DNA of 64,000 nt, taken from positions 7,355 through 71,354 of the forward strand of contig CAZVYQ010000009.1 of NCBI GenBank assembly GCA_964631375.1, in the 5' to 3' direction. The stretch comes from JAAYYM01 sp964631375. GTDB taxonomy: Bacteria > Bacillota > Clostridia > Lachnospirales > Lachnospiraceae. Position numbers and translations under genes: made by a program. The notes beneath the pieces are model-generated. The model saw nothing but the letters and a program-made list of their open reading frames with translations, searched no databases and was not told where the DNA came from. Below, piece after piece: positions 8,218 through 16,827 of this stretch (positions are counted from its first letter, which is position 1; the number at the start of each line of letters is the position of its first letter).

Positions 8218-8646
8218 ATGACAGAACAACAAGTCGCTTATTATGGAGAATTGTTTCAGAAACTGCAATTGACAGAGCTGCAGATCGAGGAGGAAGGAAC
8301 AAAACTTCTTCTGAAAAGGGAAACTACGACGGCTCCGTTCATTAGCAAACAGCCTGCTTCTCAAGAGGTAGTGCAGAGTACATCAGCAGCTCAGAGTATA
8401 TCAGATCAGCATTATGACGCAGTCAAAGCGCCATTGTTAGGAATTTTTCATAGAGCTGCATCACCCAATACGCCTCCGTTTGTAGAAGAAGGAGACCATG
8501 TAAAAAAAGGCGATGTGCTATGCGTCATCGAAGCGATGAAGATGATGAATGAGATCACAGCGGGCAGAGATGGGGTAATCATGGCAGTTTGTGCTGAGGA
8601 TAACGGTATCGTTGAATATGGGCAAAAGATATTTGAGATACTTTAA
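8218..8646 (+). CDS. accB: Biotin carboxyl carrier protein of acetyl-CoA carboxylase
   Basis: 142 residues. The C-terminal biotinyl domain (about 70-142) has the biotinylation site EAMKMM with Lys108, preceded by APLLGIFHRA and the FVEEGDHVKKGD hairpin. The N-terminal 70 residues include a Ser/Gln/Ala-rich linker, as in other AccB proteins. It shuttles the carboxyl group between AccC and AccAD. Nine bases after fabF with an AGGAGG ribosome site. Confidence 0.93.
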   Translation: MTEQQVAYYGELFQKLQLTELQIEEEGTKLLLKRETTTAPFISKQPASQEVVQSTSAAQSISDQHYDAVKAPLLGIFHRAASPNTPPFVEEGDHVKKGDVLCVIEAMKMMNEITAGRDGVIMAVCAEDNGIVEYGQKIFEIL

Positions 8647-8682
8647 ATTGCTTGACATACAGATAGAAAACAGGAGAGAGAT

Positions 8683-9114
8683 ATGAATCAGGAAGAGTTA
8701 AAAAAAATACTACCCCATAGAGAACCGATGCTCCTCGTGGATGAGGCAGAGGTCAATGAGGACGGTACATTCACAGGAAAATATACGGTTAAGGGAACAG
8801 AGTTTTTTCTGCAGGGTCATTTTCCGGGCAACCCAATCGTACCGGGAGTGATGCTCTGTGAGATGATGGCACAATCCTCAGCCGTATTGTTTCAAGAGGA
8901 TATGGGAGAGGGAAAGCTCTTTGTGTATACAGGAATCAATCAGGTCAAATTCCGAGAGAGTGTGAGACCGGGAGATACGGTGATATTCACGGGAGAACTA
9001 ACACGCATGAAAAAACCATTCTACTTCATTCATGGTCTTGCAACCGTTCATAACAAACGTTGTATGGAGGGTGATTTCAGTTTTTGTGCAGTATCTGCCA
9101 ACAAGGATCAATAA
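8683..9114 (+). CDS. fabZ: 3-hydroxyacyl-ACP dehydratase
   Basis: 143 residues, hot-dog fold. The catalytic histidine is in GHFPGNP (His46) and the glutamate in VPGVMLCEMMAQ (Glu60); the N-terminal LPHREPMLLVD block is typical. It dehydrates 3-hydroxyacyl-ACP to trans-2-enoyl-ACP, the substrate of FabK. Insertion between accB and accC is the usual Clostridia order. CAGGAG precedes the start. Confidence 0.94.
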   Translation: MNQEELKKILPHREPMLLVDEAEVNEDGTFTGKYTVKGTEFFLQGHFPGNPIVPGVMLCEMMAQSSAVLFQEDMGEGKLFVYTGINQVKFRESVRPGDTVIFTGELTRMKKPFYFIHGLATVHNKRCMEGDFSFCAVSANKDQ

Positions 9115-9139
9115 AGGTTTTTCGTCAGGAGGTGTTACC

Positions 9140-10513
9140 ATGTATTCAAAATTACTAATTGCAAACAGAGGTGAGGTGGCTGTCCGTATCATACGTGCCT
9201 GCAAGGAAATGGGTATCAAGACGGTGGCTGTATATTCTGAAGCAGACAGAGAAGCACTGCATGTCAGTATGGCAGATGAGAGCTACTGTATCGGAGGTGC
9301 ACCGGTCAGCGACAGTTATCTGAATCAAAATGCAATTCTGACGGTCGCAGGCAAGTGCCATGTAGAAGCGATTCATCCGGGTTATGGCCTGCTTTCTGAG
9401 AATGCTGATTTTGCAAAAGCCTGTGAGGATCATGGAATTGCATTTATCGGACCATCCTATGAGGTCATTCGGAAAATGGGAGATAAGGACGAAGCCCGTA
9501 GAACCATGCAAAAGGCAAAGGTTCCGGTGATCGCCGGAAGTGATATTCTAAAGGACATTAAGGATGCTAAAAAAACAGCAGCAAAGCTTGGTTATCCGGT
9601 TTTGCTCAAGGCACGTTCAGGTGGTGGTGGAAAGGGAATCCGACCGGTTTATTCGGAGGGTGAACTTCCGGGGGCATATTTGAGTGCCGGTGAGGAAGCC
9701 AGAGAAGCCTTTGGTGACGGAGCCTTGTATCTGGAAAAATACCTAACAGATGTCAAGCATATAGAGGTTCAGCTGCTTGCTGACCAGTTTGGAAAGATCA
9801 TTATACTCGGAGAACGTGATTGTTCGATCCAGTATAAAAATCAGAAGCTGATCGAGGAATCACCTGCTCCGGCACTGAAAAGTGAGATTCGTGAACAGAT
9901 GTATCAGGCGGCGAAAAAGGCGGCAGTGGCAGTTGGTTATACTACCGTAGGAACAGTAGAATTTCTGCTGGAGGGAGATCAGTTCTACTTTATGGAGATG
10001 AATACCAGACTACAGGTAGAACATTCTGTTACAGAGATGGTCTGTGGAGTGGATCTTGTGAAGTGGCAGATCAGAACGGCAGCAGGTTGTCATATCAGCT
10101 TCGAACAGGAGGATATCAGGATGGAGGGTCATGCGATCGAATGTCGTATCTGTGCAGCAAGGGCAGATGATTTTACGCCGAGCTGTGGAGAGGTCAAGAT
10201 CCTGCATGAGCCGGGAGGCCCCAATATCCGGTTTGACAGTGCCTTATATCAGGGCTGTGTGATACCACCATACTATGATTCCATGCTTGGCAAGTTGATT
10301 GTATGTTCCAGATCCAGAGAGAATGCCATAAGGAAAATGCGAAGTGCTTTATCGGAATTGATTATCTATGGTGTAGAGAATAACAGTGAGTTTCATCTGA
10401 GGGCAATCTCAGAGAACTCTTTTGTCAAAGGAAACTATTCAACGGGATTCATAACAGAGACAGGAAAAGTAATACAGGATGGAGAGGCCGATGAATTTAA
10501 GAGAGTTGTTTAA
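9140..10513 (+). CDS. accC: Biotin carboxylase subunit of acetyl-CoA carboxylase
   Basis: 457 residues from the ATG at 9140, which has AGGAGGTG just upstream and starts the conserved LLIANRGEVAVRIIRAC block; an earlier in-frame start lies inside fabZ and is unlikely. ATP-grasp landmarks are ARSGGGGKGI, EKYLTDVKHIEVQ, the ERDCSIQ motif, and the catalytic region EMNTRLQVEHSVTEMV. It carboxylates biotin on AccB using ATP and bicarbonate. The end overlaps accD by 23 bp. Confidence 0.94.
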   Translation: MYSKLLIANRGEVAVRIIRACKEMGIKTVAVYSEADREALHVSMADESYCIGGAPVSDSYLNQNAILTVAGKCHVEAIHPGYGLLSENADFAKACEDHGIAFIGPSYEVIRKMGDKDEARRTMQKAKVPVIAGSDILKDIKDAKKTAAKLGYPVLLKARSGGGGKGIRPVYSEGELPGAYLSAGEEAREAFGDGALYLEKYLTDVKHIEVQLLADQFGKIIILGERDCSIQYKNQKLIEESPAPALKSEIREQMYQAAKKAAVAVGYTTVGTVEFLLEGDQFYFMEMNTRLQVEHSVTEMVCGVDLVKWQIRTAAGCHISFEQEDIRMEGHAIECRICAARADDFTPSCGEVKILHEPGGPNIRFDSALYQGCVIPPYYDSMLGKLIVCSRSRENAIRKMRSALSELIIYGVENNSEFHLRAISENSFVKGNYSTGFITETGKVIQDGEADEFKRVV

Positions 10514-11351
10514 GACAGCTGATAATGTATTGGAAGGCAGCACAGCGAAGGTGGAGGAAGAAAAGCCTGCCGAGTATGAATGTCCCTCCTGCAAGAACAG
10601 TGTGACCAGACAGCTGATTAGAGATAATTATTATGTTTGCCCGATCTGCCGGTATTACTTTCATATCGGAGCGAGAAAGAGAATCCAGTTTTGGGCTGAT
10701 GAGGGTTCATTCGAGGAATTTCAGGCAGAGATTGAATCAAAGAATTTGCTTGATTTTCCTGAATATGATGAGAAATTGCGACAGGCAAAACGAAAAAGCG
10801 GTGAAAAGGAAGGCGTGATCTGTGGAAGGATGACGATCGGGCAGCTTCCTTGTGCGGTGTTTTCCATGGATGCCAATTTTATGATGGGTTCCATGGGTAC
10901 AGTTGTTGGAGAAAAGATCACAGCATTATTTGAATATGCAACGAAGGAGAGACTTCCGGTGATCGGAGTGACTGTTTCGGGAGGTGCCAGAATGCAGGAA
11001 GGTATGCTTTCGCTGATTCAGATGTCCAAGGTATCAGGGGCAGTCAAGCTGCATGATGAAGCGGGACTTCTATACGTTGTATTACTAACCAACCCGACTA
11101 CCGGTGGTGTGGAGGCCAGTTTTGCGATGGAGGGTGACATCATTCTTGCAGAACCGAATGCTCTCGTTGGATTTGCGGGACCACGTGTGATTCAGCAAAC
11201 TCTGAAAAAGAAGCTTCCCAAGGGCTTTCAGCGTTCAGAGGCATTGCTGTCATGTGGATTTGTAGATGGAATTGTAGAACGAGAGGATCAGAAGGCCTAT
11301 CTTGAAAAGCTGCTGAGACTGCATAAGGAGTTATCAAATGACGGAATATGA
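10491..11351 (+). CDS. accD: Acetyl-CoA carboxylase carboxyltransferase subunit beta
   Basis: 286 residues. A four-cysteine zinc ribbon (Cys31, Cys34, Cys50, Cys53) starts the protein, followed by the crotonase-like carboxyltransferase fold with SMGTVVGEKI, SGGARMQEG and TTGGVEASFA. With AccA it transfers the carboxyl from biotin to acetyl-CoA, giving malonyl-CoA. The ATG at 10491 follows GGAGAGG and lies inside the end of accC, so translation is coupled. Confidence 0.93.
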   Translation: MNLRELFKTADNVLEGSTAKVEEEKPAEYECPSCKNSVTRQLIRDNYYVCPICRYYFHIGARKRIQFWADEGSFEEFQAEIESKNLLDFPEYDEKLRQAKRKSGEKEGVICGRMTIGQLPCAVFSMDANFMMGSMGTVVGEKITALFEYATKERLPVIGVTVSGGARMQEGMLSLIQMSKVSGAVKLHDEAGLLYVVLLTNPTTGGVEASFAMEGDIILAEPNALVGFAGPRVIQQTLKKKLPKGFQRSEALLSCGFVDGIVEREDQKAYLEKLLRLHKELSNDGI

Positions 11352-12147
11352 ACGGGTTTTAATGACCAGAGAGAAAACTAGACCGACTGCCATGGCATAT
11401 ATCAACAATCTTTTTGAGGACTTCATCGAGATGCACGGTGACAGGCGGTTTGGAGACGATCCTGCATTGGTGGCCGGAATTGGTGTGCTTTCAGGGATGC
11501 CTGTTACGATCATCGGGATCGAAAAAGGACATGATACAAAGGAAAAGATCGAGCGTAATTTTGGTGCAGTGCATCCAGAAGGATATCGTAAGGCACTCAG
11601 ACAGATGAAGCTGGCAGAGAAATTCAAACGTCCTGTGATCTGTTTTGTGGATACGGCAGGAGCATATTGTGGAATCGGAGCAGAGGAACGCGGACAGGGT
11701 CAGGCGATTGCAGAGAACCTGATGGAGATGATGATGTTAAAGACGCCTGTCATTTCCATTGTGATCGGAGAAGGCGGCAGTGGAGGAGCACTTGCATTAT
11801 CTGTGGCAGACGAAGTATGGATGCTATCGAATGCATATTATTCTGTCGTTTCACCCGAGAGCTGTGCCAACATTTTGTGGAAGGATCCCGATCAGGCAGA
11901 TCAGGCATCGGCAGCACTCAAACTGACTGCAACGGATCTGCTGCAGATGGAAGTCATCGAGAGGATCATCGAGGAGCCAAGGCAACTCCATGTAGATGTT
12001 CAGAATGATCGCTTTTACAGGACATTCAAAACAGAACTGTATGACAGACTGGAGGATCTTAAGAAACTGTCTGTATCCGAATTGCTTGCTTTGCGGTATG
12101 AAAAGTACAGAAAGATAGGAAGGAACGATAATCGTGATATATCATAA
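11338..12147 (+). CDS. accA: Acetyl-CoA carboxylase carboxyltransferase subunit alpha
   Basis: 269 residues, somewhat shorter than the ~315 of Proteobacteria but normal for Clostridia. Landmarks are MHGDRRFGDDPA, GHDTKEKIERNFG, HPEGYRKALR, VDTAGAYCG and the oxyanion-hole region GEGGSGGALAL. Forms the A2B2 carboxyltransferase with AccD. Overlaps accD by 14 bp, with AAGGAG upstream of the ATG; its own end overlaps the next gene. Confidence 0.93.
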   Translation: MTEYERVLMTREKTRPTAMAYINNLFEDFIEMHGDRRFGDDPALVAGIGVLSGMPVTIIGIEKGHDTKEKIERNFGAVHPEGYRKALRQMKLAEKFKRPVICFVDTAGAYCGIGAEERGQGQAIAENLMEMMMLKTPVISIVIGEGGSGGALALSVADEVWMLSNAYYSVVSPESCANILWKDPDQADQASAALKLTATDLLQMEVIERIIEEPRQLHVDVQNDRFYRTFKTELYDRLEDLKKLSVSELLALRYEKYRKIGRNDNRDIS

Positions 12148-13798
12148 GTTTTGTAGAGAAACCTTTGATCAGGATGGCAAGCTGAAAGATCTGGAGATTG
12201 TCTGTGATGATCAGTTTAATTTTGCATATGATGTGGTAGATGTAATCGCCGAACAGACACCAAAACGAAGTGCACTGATCTGGTGCGATAAAGCAAAGGA
12301 AGAACGCATTTTCACATTTAGAGATTTGGAATTGCTCAGCAATCAGGCGGCAAATGTATTTCGAAATCACGGAATCGGTAGAGGCGATAAAGTGATGCTG
12401 ATCCTGAAACGGCATTATCAGTACTGGTATGCCCTATTGGGATTGCATAAACTGGGTGCGGTTGCCATACCTGCAACTCACATGATGACCCAAAAGGATA
12501 TTGCCTATCGTGTACAAAATGCAAATGTGAAATTGATCCTCTGTACACCTGAGGAGAGAATTCCCGGCTATGTCAGACAGGTCAAGGATACCTGCCCCGA
12601 ACTGAAGCATTGTATGATCGTAAAGGGTGCAGCAGAGGGATTTGATGATTTTGATGCAGAAATTTCTGCAGCGGATACGACATTTTCACGTGTGGAAACA
12701 AAGGCGACAGATCCCATGCTGTTATATTTTACATCCGGTACAACAGGTGAACCTAAGGGCGTGTTACATGACTATGCTTATCCGTTAGGTCATATCATCA
12801 CCGCAAAATACTGGCAATGTGTTGTAGACGGAGGATTACACCTGACATTGGCGGATACAGGCTGGGCAAAGGCGGCCTGGGGCAAGATTTACGGCCAGTG
12901 GCTGTGTGGAAGTGCTGTTATGGCTTATGATTACGATCATTTTTATGCAAATGAGATACTGCATATCATAGAAAAGTATCACGTTACTTCTTTTTGTGCT
13001 CCTCCGACGATCTATCGCTATCTGGTTCGAGCCAAACTGAATCAGTACGATTTGTCTTCACTGCAGCAGGTTACAACAGCAGGCGAGGCAATGAGTGAGG
13101 ATACCTATCAAACCTTTTTGAAGGCCACAGGTCTGTCGATCAGAGAGGGCTTTGGACAGACGGAAACAACATTGACACTTGCAAACTTACGGGATGCTAA
13201 GCTGCATGTAGGCTCTATGGGAAAACCGACGCCATTTTATGATGTGGATATCATTGATGACGATGGTCATTCTGTAGGTGTGCGTGAGGAAGGCGAGATC
13301 ATCCTGCGTCCAAAGCATGGAAAACGACAGGTGGGTTTGTTTTCAGGATATGCTGATGATGAAGAGCAGTATCAATATGTTTGGAGAGACGGCATTTATC
13401 ATACAGGAGATCTGGCATATCGAGACGAAGAGGGATATTTCTGGTTTGTCAGTCGAAAGGATGATGTCATCAAGTCCAGTGGCTATCGGATTGGCCCTTC
13501 AGAGGTGGAGAATATACTAGCCCAGCATCCGGCAGTGTTGGAATGTGCCGTGACAGGAATCCCATCTGAAAAAAGAGGATATCTGATCAAGGCGACCATT
13601 GTATTGTCAGAAGGCTATATAGCAAATGATGAGCTAAAGATACAGATTCAGGATTTTGTAAAGCAGGAAGCCGCTGCCTACAAGTATCCGCGTGTGATTG
13701 AGTTTGTGGATAGTCTGCCAAAGACAACGAACGGAAAAGTCAGACGTGATGAGATCCGCAGAATGGATCGGATGAAACAGTTTCCGGAGGCAAGATAA
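12134..13798 (+). CDS. AMP-forming acyl-CoA synthetase (acetyl/medium-chain type)
   Basis: 554 residues of the adenylate-forming superfamily, closest in layout to medium-chain acyl-CoA synthetases. Motifs: P-loop YFTSGTTGEPKG, the REGFGQTETT adenine region, YHTGDLAYRDEEGYFWF hinge, and the C-terminal PKTTNGKVRR containing the catalytic lysine. It activates a carboxylic acid to acyl-CoA. Translation starts at a GTG (12134) after AGGAAGGA, overlapping accA by 14 bp, so it is part of the fatty-acid operon. The inferred role is activation of an exogenous or branched short acid, perhaps as primer; substrate is not deducible by reading. Confidence 0.87.
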   Translation: MIYHKFCRETFDQDGKLKDLEIVCDDQFNFAYDVVDVIAEQTPKRSALIWCDKAKEERIFTFRDLELLSNQAANVFRNHGIGRGDKVMLILKRHYQYWYALLGLHKLGAVAIPATHMMTQKDIAYRVQNANVKLILCTPEERIPGYVRQVKDTCPELKHCMIVKGAAEGFDDFDAEISAADTTFSRVETKATDPMLLYFTSGTTGEPKGVLHDYAYPLGHIITAKYWQCVVDGGLHLTLADTGWAKAAWGKIYGQWLCGSAVMAYDYDHFYANEILHIIEKYHVTSFCAPPTIYRYLVRAKLNQYDLSSLQQVTTAGEAMSEDTYQTFLKATGLSIREGFGQTETTLTLANLRDAKLHVGSMGKPTPFYDVDIIDDDGHSVGVREEGEIILRPKHGKRQVGLFSGYADDEEQYQYVWRDGIYHTGDLAYRDEEGYFWFVSRKDDVIKSSGYRIGPSEVENILAQHPAVLECAVTGIPSEKRGYLIKATIVLSEGYIANDELKIQIQDFVKQEAAAYKYPRVIEFVDSLPKTTNGKVRRDEIRRMDRMKQFPEAR

Positions 13799-13835
13799 GC
13801 ATTGTTAATGAATTGTTAAGAAAATTATTTTTTGC

Positions 13836-13864
13836 TTGCAAGTTGGAAAAACAGTAGATATAAT
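13836..13864 (+). promoter_or_regulatory. Promoter of the ArsB/SLC13-like transporter
   Basis: TTGCAA, 17-base spacer, perfect TATAAT. The predicted start is near 13871, leaving about 114 bases of leader before the ATG. Confidence 0.65.
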
Positions 13865-13984
13865 AACTCGGTGCGACAAAATCCATTTTGCCTGTCACGG
13901 CAAGGTGGATTTTCTTTGTGCAAATGAGGTACGAGCGAAATTGCGTACACATTTTTATTACATAGAGACAGGGAGATAAAAGAT
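13865..13984 (+). promoter_or_regulatory. Structured 5' leader of the transporter gene
   Basis: Two hairpins follow the promoter. The first (13878-13913) pairs AAAATCCATTTTGCC with GGCAAGGTGGATTTT, allowing two G-U pairs, with a 6-base loop and a T-rich exit. The second is a short GTACG/CGTAC stem (about 13929-13948) followed by five T in a row. The first could also end transcripts arriving from the fatty-acid operon. I could not match it to a known riboswitch class. Confidence 0.5.
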
Positions 13985-15334
13985 ATGGCACAAATTTTAG
14001 CAGTGGTAATATTTCTTGCAATGTTTCTGCTGATCATTACAGAGAAACTGGAGAGACATATTGTCACATTGTTATGTGGTCTATTGACATTGGTATTGGT
14101 TTTTGGAATTGGAATGCGAAGCACGGATGCAATTCTAAATACCCTGAATTTTAAGGAGATCTTTACCACCGGCTTTTGGTATCAGGCAGGCGAGGCGAGT
14201 GAGACCTCCAGTGGCATCAATTGGGCAACTATTATATTTATTGCAGGTATGATGATTATGGTGGAAGGTATGGAGCGTGCGGGATTCTTCCGTTGGCTGT
14301 GCATGCGTATCGCAAAGCTGGTTCATTATAAAACACTTTCTATTTTTATTACCTTTATGCTGATGTCCAGTATATTGTCTATGTTCATAGACAGTATTAC
14401 TGTGATTCTGTTTTTGGCAGCAGTCACAGTAGAACTGGCACAATTGCTGCGATTTAATCCCATTCCGATGATCCTGTCAGAGATTTTTTGTGCAAATCTG
14501 GGTGGCTCGGCGACCATGTGCGGAGATCCACCAAATATCATTATCGGAACTTCTTTGGGCTTTTCCTTTGCTGACTTTATCAATAATACAGGTGTCATTG
14601 CCGGAATTGCACTTATTTTATCGATTCTATACTTTTTCTTGATCTTTAGAAAAGAATTAACCGCAGAAAGTGGAAAAATAGATGTGTCATCGTTCCCAGA
14701 ACCCAAAGAAGCAATTAAGAGTAAGCGGGATTTCATATTCAGTTGCCTGATTTTCCTGTGTGCAGTAATCCTACTTGTTACACATGCACAGACAGGCTTG
14801 ACGGTTGCATTAATCGGTCTGCTGATTGCAGCTCTGACATTGGCAGCAGCCGGCAGAAATGCTGTTGCACTGTTAAAACGTCTGGATTATAAGACTTTAT
14901 TATTTTTCATTGGGCTTTTTATTGTAGTCGGAGGATTGGAACAGACGGGAATTTTAGAGATCATTGCAAATTTTATTGGTCAAATCAGTGGTGGAGATGT
15001 TAAACTAATGGTAGCGATCATCATATGGATATCTGCAATTGCCAGTGCATTTATTGACAACATTCCGTTTGCGGCTACAATGATACCCGTGATTAAAAGT
15101 CTGTCGGCAGTACAGGGTGTGGATCTTTCGATCCTTGCATGGACGTTGTCAATGGGAACAGATATTGGAGGAAGTGCAACTCCGATCGGTGCTTCTGCAA
15201 ATGTCGTGGGTACTGCAGTGGCAGCCAAAGAGGGATATCCGATCAGCTGGGGCAAATACTGTAAGGCAATGGCTCCGGCAACCATCATGGTGGTTTTGGT
15301 AGCTATGGTATTTATCTTTGTGAGATATCTATAA
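13985..15334 (+). CDS. ArsB/NhaD/SLC13-superfamily ion transporter
   Basis: 449 residues, about twelve membrane segments in two inverted halves. Each half has the ion-transporter signature: FIDSITVILFLAA then GGSATMCGDPPNIIIG in the first, FIDNIPFAATMIP then GGSATPIGASANVVG in the second. The family includes arsenite, sodium/proton, citrate and dicarboxylate carriers; the GDPPN loop resembles the ArsB/P-protein/CitM group. No arsenic genes are nearby. Substrate unknown. It has its own promoter and is followed 18 bases later by the kinase-like gene. Confidence 0.85.
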   Translation: MAQILAVVIFLAMFLLIITEKLERHIVTLLCGLLTLVLVFGIGMRSTDAILNTLNFKEIFTTGFWYQAGEASETSSGINWATIIFIAGMMIMVEGMERAGFFRWLCMRIAKLVHYKTLSIFITFMLMSSILSMFIDSITVILFLAAVTVELAQLLRFNPIPMILSEIFCANLGGSATMCGDPPNIIIGTSLGFSFADFINNTGVIAGIALILSILYFFLIFRKELTAESGKIDVSSFPEPKEAIKSKRDFIFSCLIFLCAVILLVTHAQTGLTVALIGLLIAALTLAAAGRNAVALLKRLDYKTLLFFIGLFIVVGGLEQTGILEIIANFIGQISGGDVKLMVAIIIWISAIASAFIDNIPFAATMIPVIKSLSAVQGVDLSILAWTLSMGTDIGGSATPIGASANVVGTAVAAKEGYPISWGKYCKAMAPATIMVVLVAMVFIFVRYL

Positions 15335-15352
15335 TCCAAAGGGGGAAGTACA

Positions 15353-15958
15353 ATGGAGAAACAGCTTATTATTTCAATCGGACGAGAATTTGGAAGTGGT
15401 GGACATGAAATCGCTCAGATGTTAGCTGAGCATTTTGGAATCAAGCTATATGACAAAAACCTATTACAGGATATTGCAAATGAGAAAAAGGTCAATGAGA
15501 AGGAACTGGAGCGTTATGATGAGAAGCCCAGAAACATGTGGATTACCAGAACAGTTTATGGATATTCTAACTCCATGGAAGAGAATCTTGCCAATATGCA
15601 GTTTGATTATCTGAAAGAGAAGGCTGAGAAGGGTGAGTCCTTTGTTGTGGTAGGACGCTGTGCAGAAACCATTCTCAAGAAGTATCCGACTATGATCTCC
15701 ATCTTTATTTTAGGAGATTGGGACAGTAAGATCGCTCGTGTGAGAAGAATCTATGAGATGGGCGAGGAGGAGGCTGAGACCTTCATCAATCGCCAGGACA
15801 GTAAGCGAAAGCATTATCATAATTATTATTGCAAAGGAAAATGGGGTGATGCCCGTAATTATGACATTGCAGTCAACAGTAGTAAATTGGGAGAGAAACA
15901 GACGGCAGATATGCTGGTTGATTATATTGTCAAGAGACAGGAACAGACTCAGTCCTGA
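15353..15958 (+). CDS. Cytidylate kinase-like family protein
   Basis: 201 residues. The P-loop reads SIGREFGSGGHEIAQML, the form found in the cytidylate-kinase-like family rather than true Cmk (GPAGSGKS). A lid region rich in arginine follows (RQDSKRKHYHNYY), and the C-terminus has DIAVNSSKLG, where true Cmk has DIGT. It is common in Clostridia near transporters and is of unproven substrate; nucleotide or small-molecule phosphorylation is likely. Co-transcribed with the transporter. Its end overlaps the convergent MerR gene by 10 bp. Confidence 0.85.
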   Translation: MEKQLIISIGREFGSGGHEIAQMLAEHFGIKLYDKNLLQDIANEKKVNEKELERYDEKPRNMWITRTVYGYSNSMEENLANMQFDYLKEKAEKGESFVVVGRCAETILKKYPTMISIFILGDWDSKIARVRRIYEMGEEEAETFINRQDSKRKHYHNYYCKGKWGDARNYDIAVNSSKLGEKQTADMLVDYIVKRQEQTQS

Positions 15959-16791
15959 TTTGGCTCCTGTATACAGAAAAATAAGTATTTCAAATAACGG
16001 TGCTCGGCTTGTGTATCCATGAAATTAAACAAATTAATGGAGAACATGTCTGAGATCACCGTTATTTTATTGTCTTCTATATAATGCTGTAGCTTTTGAT
16101 AGACTTCCTTGATGTTTGAGGTGTTATCCTTGCAAGAACATCCGACCACCCTTGTGGCGGGCATCTGGAGCACGTCCTTGCCATTCGGTTTTTGCGAGGT
16201 GCTGCTGCAGAGCTGTTTGTATCGATAGTTACCACGAAAGAAATCTTCTCTGTCTATTGTGGCTGAGATTGGAAAAGTATTGATCTCAGGTCTGTGGCTG
16301 CACACCTCGATATGATGGCGGATATCGTCTGCGATCTCTCCTGCATGTTCTGAACGCGAGGAACGGATAGATGTAAAATAATAATTGGTCTTTTCCTGAA
16401 ATGAAAAGATATGTGGTGTATCTCCATGTGCATGTTTCATGTGATGCATGAGCATGGTTGCATTGCTGAGAGCTACAATTTTACGATTGATTTCTGTACG
16501 CATTTTAACAAGGCTGTTTAACTGATCACGACAGAAGTTATAGTATGTTGTTTCATCTGAGGCATTTAGGCATGCCTTGATTTTGGGCAGTGGTGTATCT
16601 AATTGACGAAACAGACTGATGAAGTAGAAGGAGGTTACCTGTGCAAGACTGTAATAGTAATAACCATTTTCTTCATTTTTCTGTGGAATGATCAGTCCGA
16701 TCTCATGATAATGACGCAAGGTATCTCTGGTGGTATTGCAGAGCTTGGCAAATTCACCGGTTGATATAAAGTATTCAGAACTTTGATACAT
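15949..16791 (-). CDS. MerR-family transcriptional regulator
   Basis: 280 residues. N-terminal winged helix with ISTGEFAKLCNTTRDTLRHYHEIGL, then PLPKIKACL and a coiled-coil dimer helix; the C-terminal ~150 residues resemble a small-molecule-binding domain of the GyrI-like/BmrR type, but I see no decisive motif. The ATG at 16791 is chosen because AGGTG lies 8 bases upstream; an ATG at 16806 overlaps that site. It sits 36 bases downstream of the LytTR gene on the same strand, so both probably form one operon. Confidence 0.8.
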   Translation of the reverse strand: MYQSSEYFISTGEFAKLCNTTRDTLRHYHEIGLIIPQKNEENGYYYYSLAQVTSFYFISLFRQLDTPLPKIKACLNASDETTYYNFCRDQLNSLVKMRTEINRKIVALSNATMLMHHMKHAHGDTPHIFSFQEKTNYYFTSIRSSRSEHAGEIADDIRHHIEVCSHRPEINTFPISATIDREDFFRGNYRYKQLCSSTSQKPNGKDVLQMPATRVVGCSCKDNTSNIKEVYQKLQHYIEDNKITVISDMFSINLFNFMDTQAEHRYLKYLFFCIQEPNQD

Positions 16792-16827
16792 TTGAGTGCA
16801 CCTCATTTTCGTAAACTTTGGATGGAG

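Noticed and set aside
9032..9139. Longer accC start inside fabZ
   Set aside because: The strong AGGAGGTG and conserved N-terminus begin at 9140.
13865..13984. Known riboswitch (fluoride, preQ1, mini-ykkC, guanidine) before the transporter
   Set aside because: No matching conserved core sequences could be found by eye; kept only as an unclassified leader.
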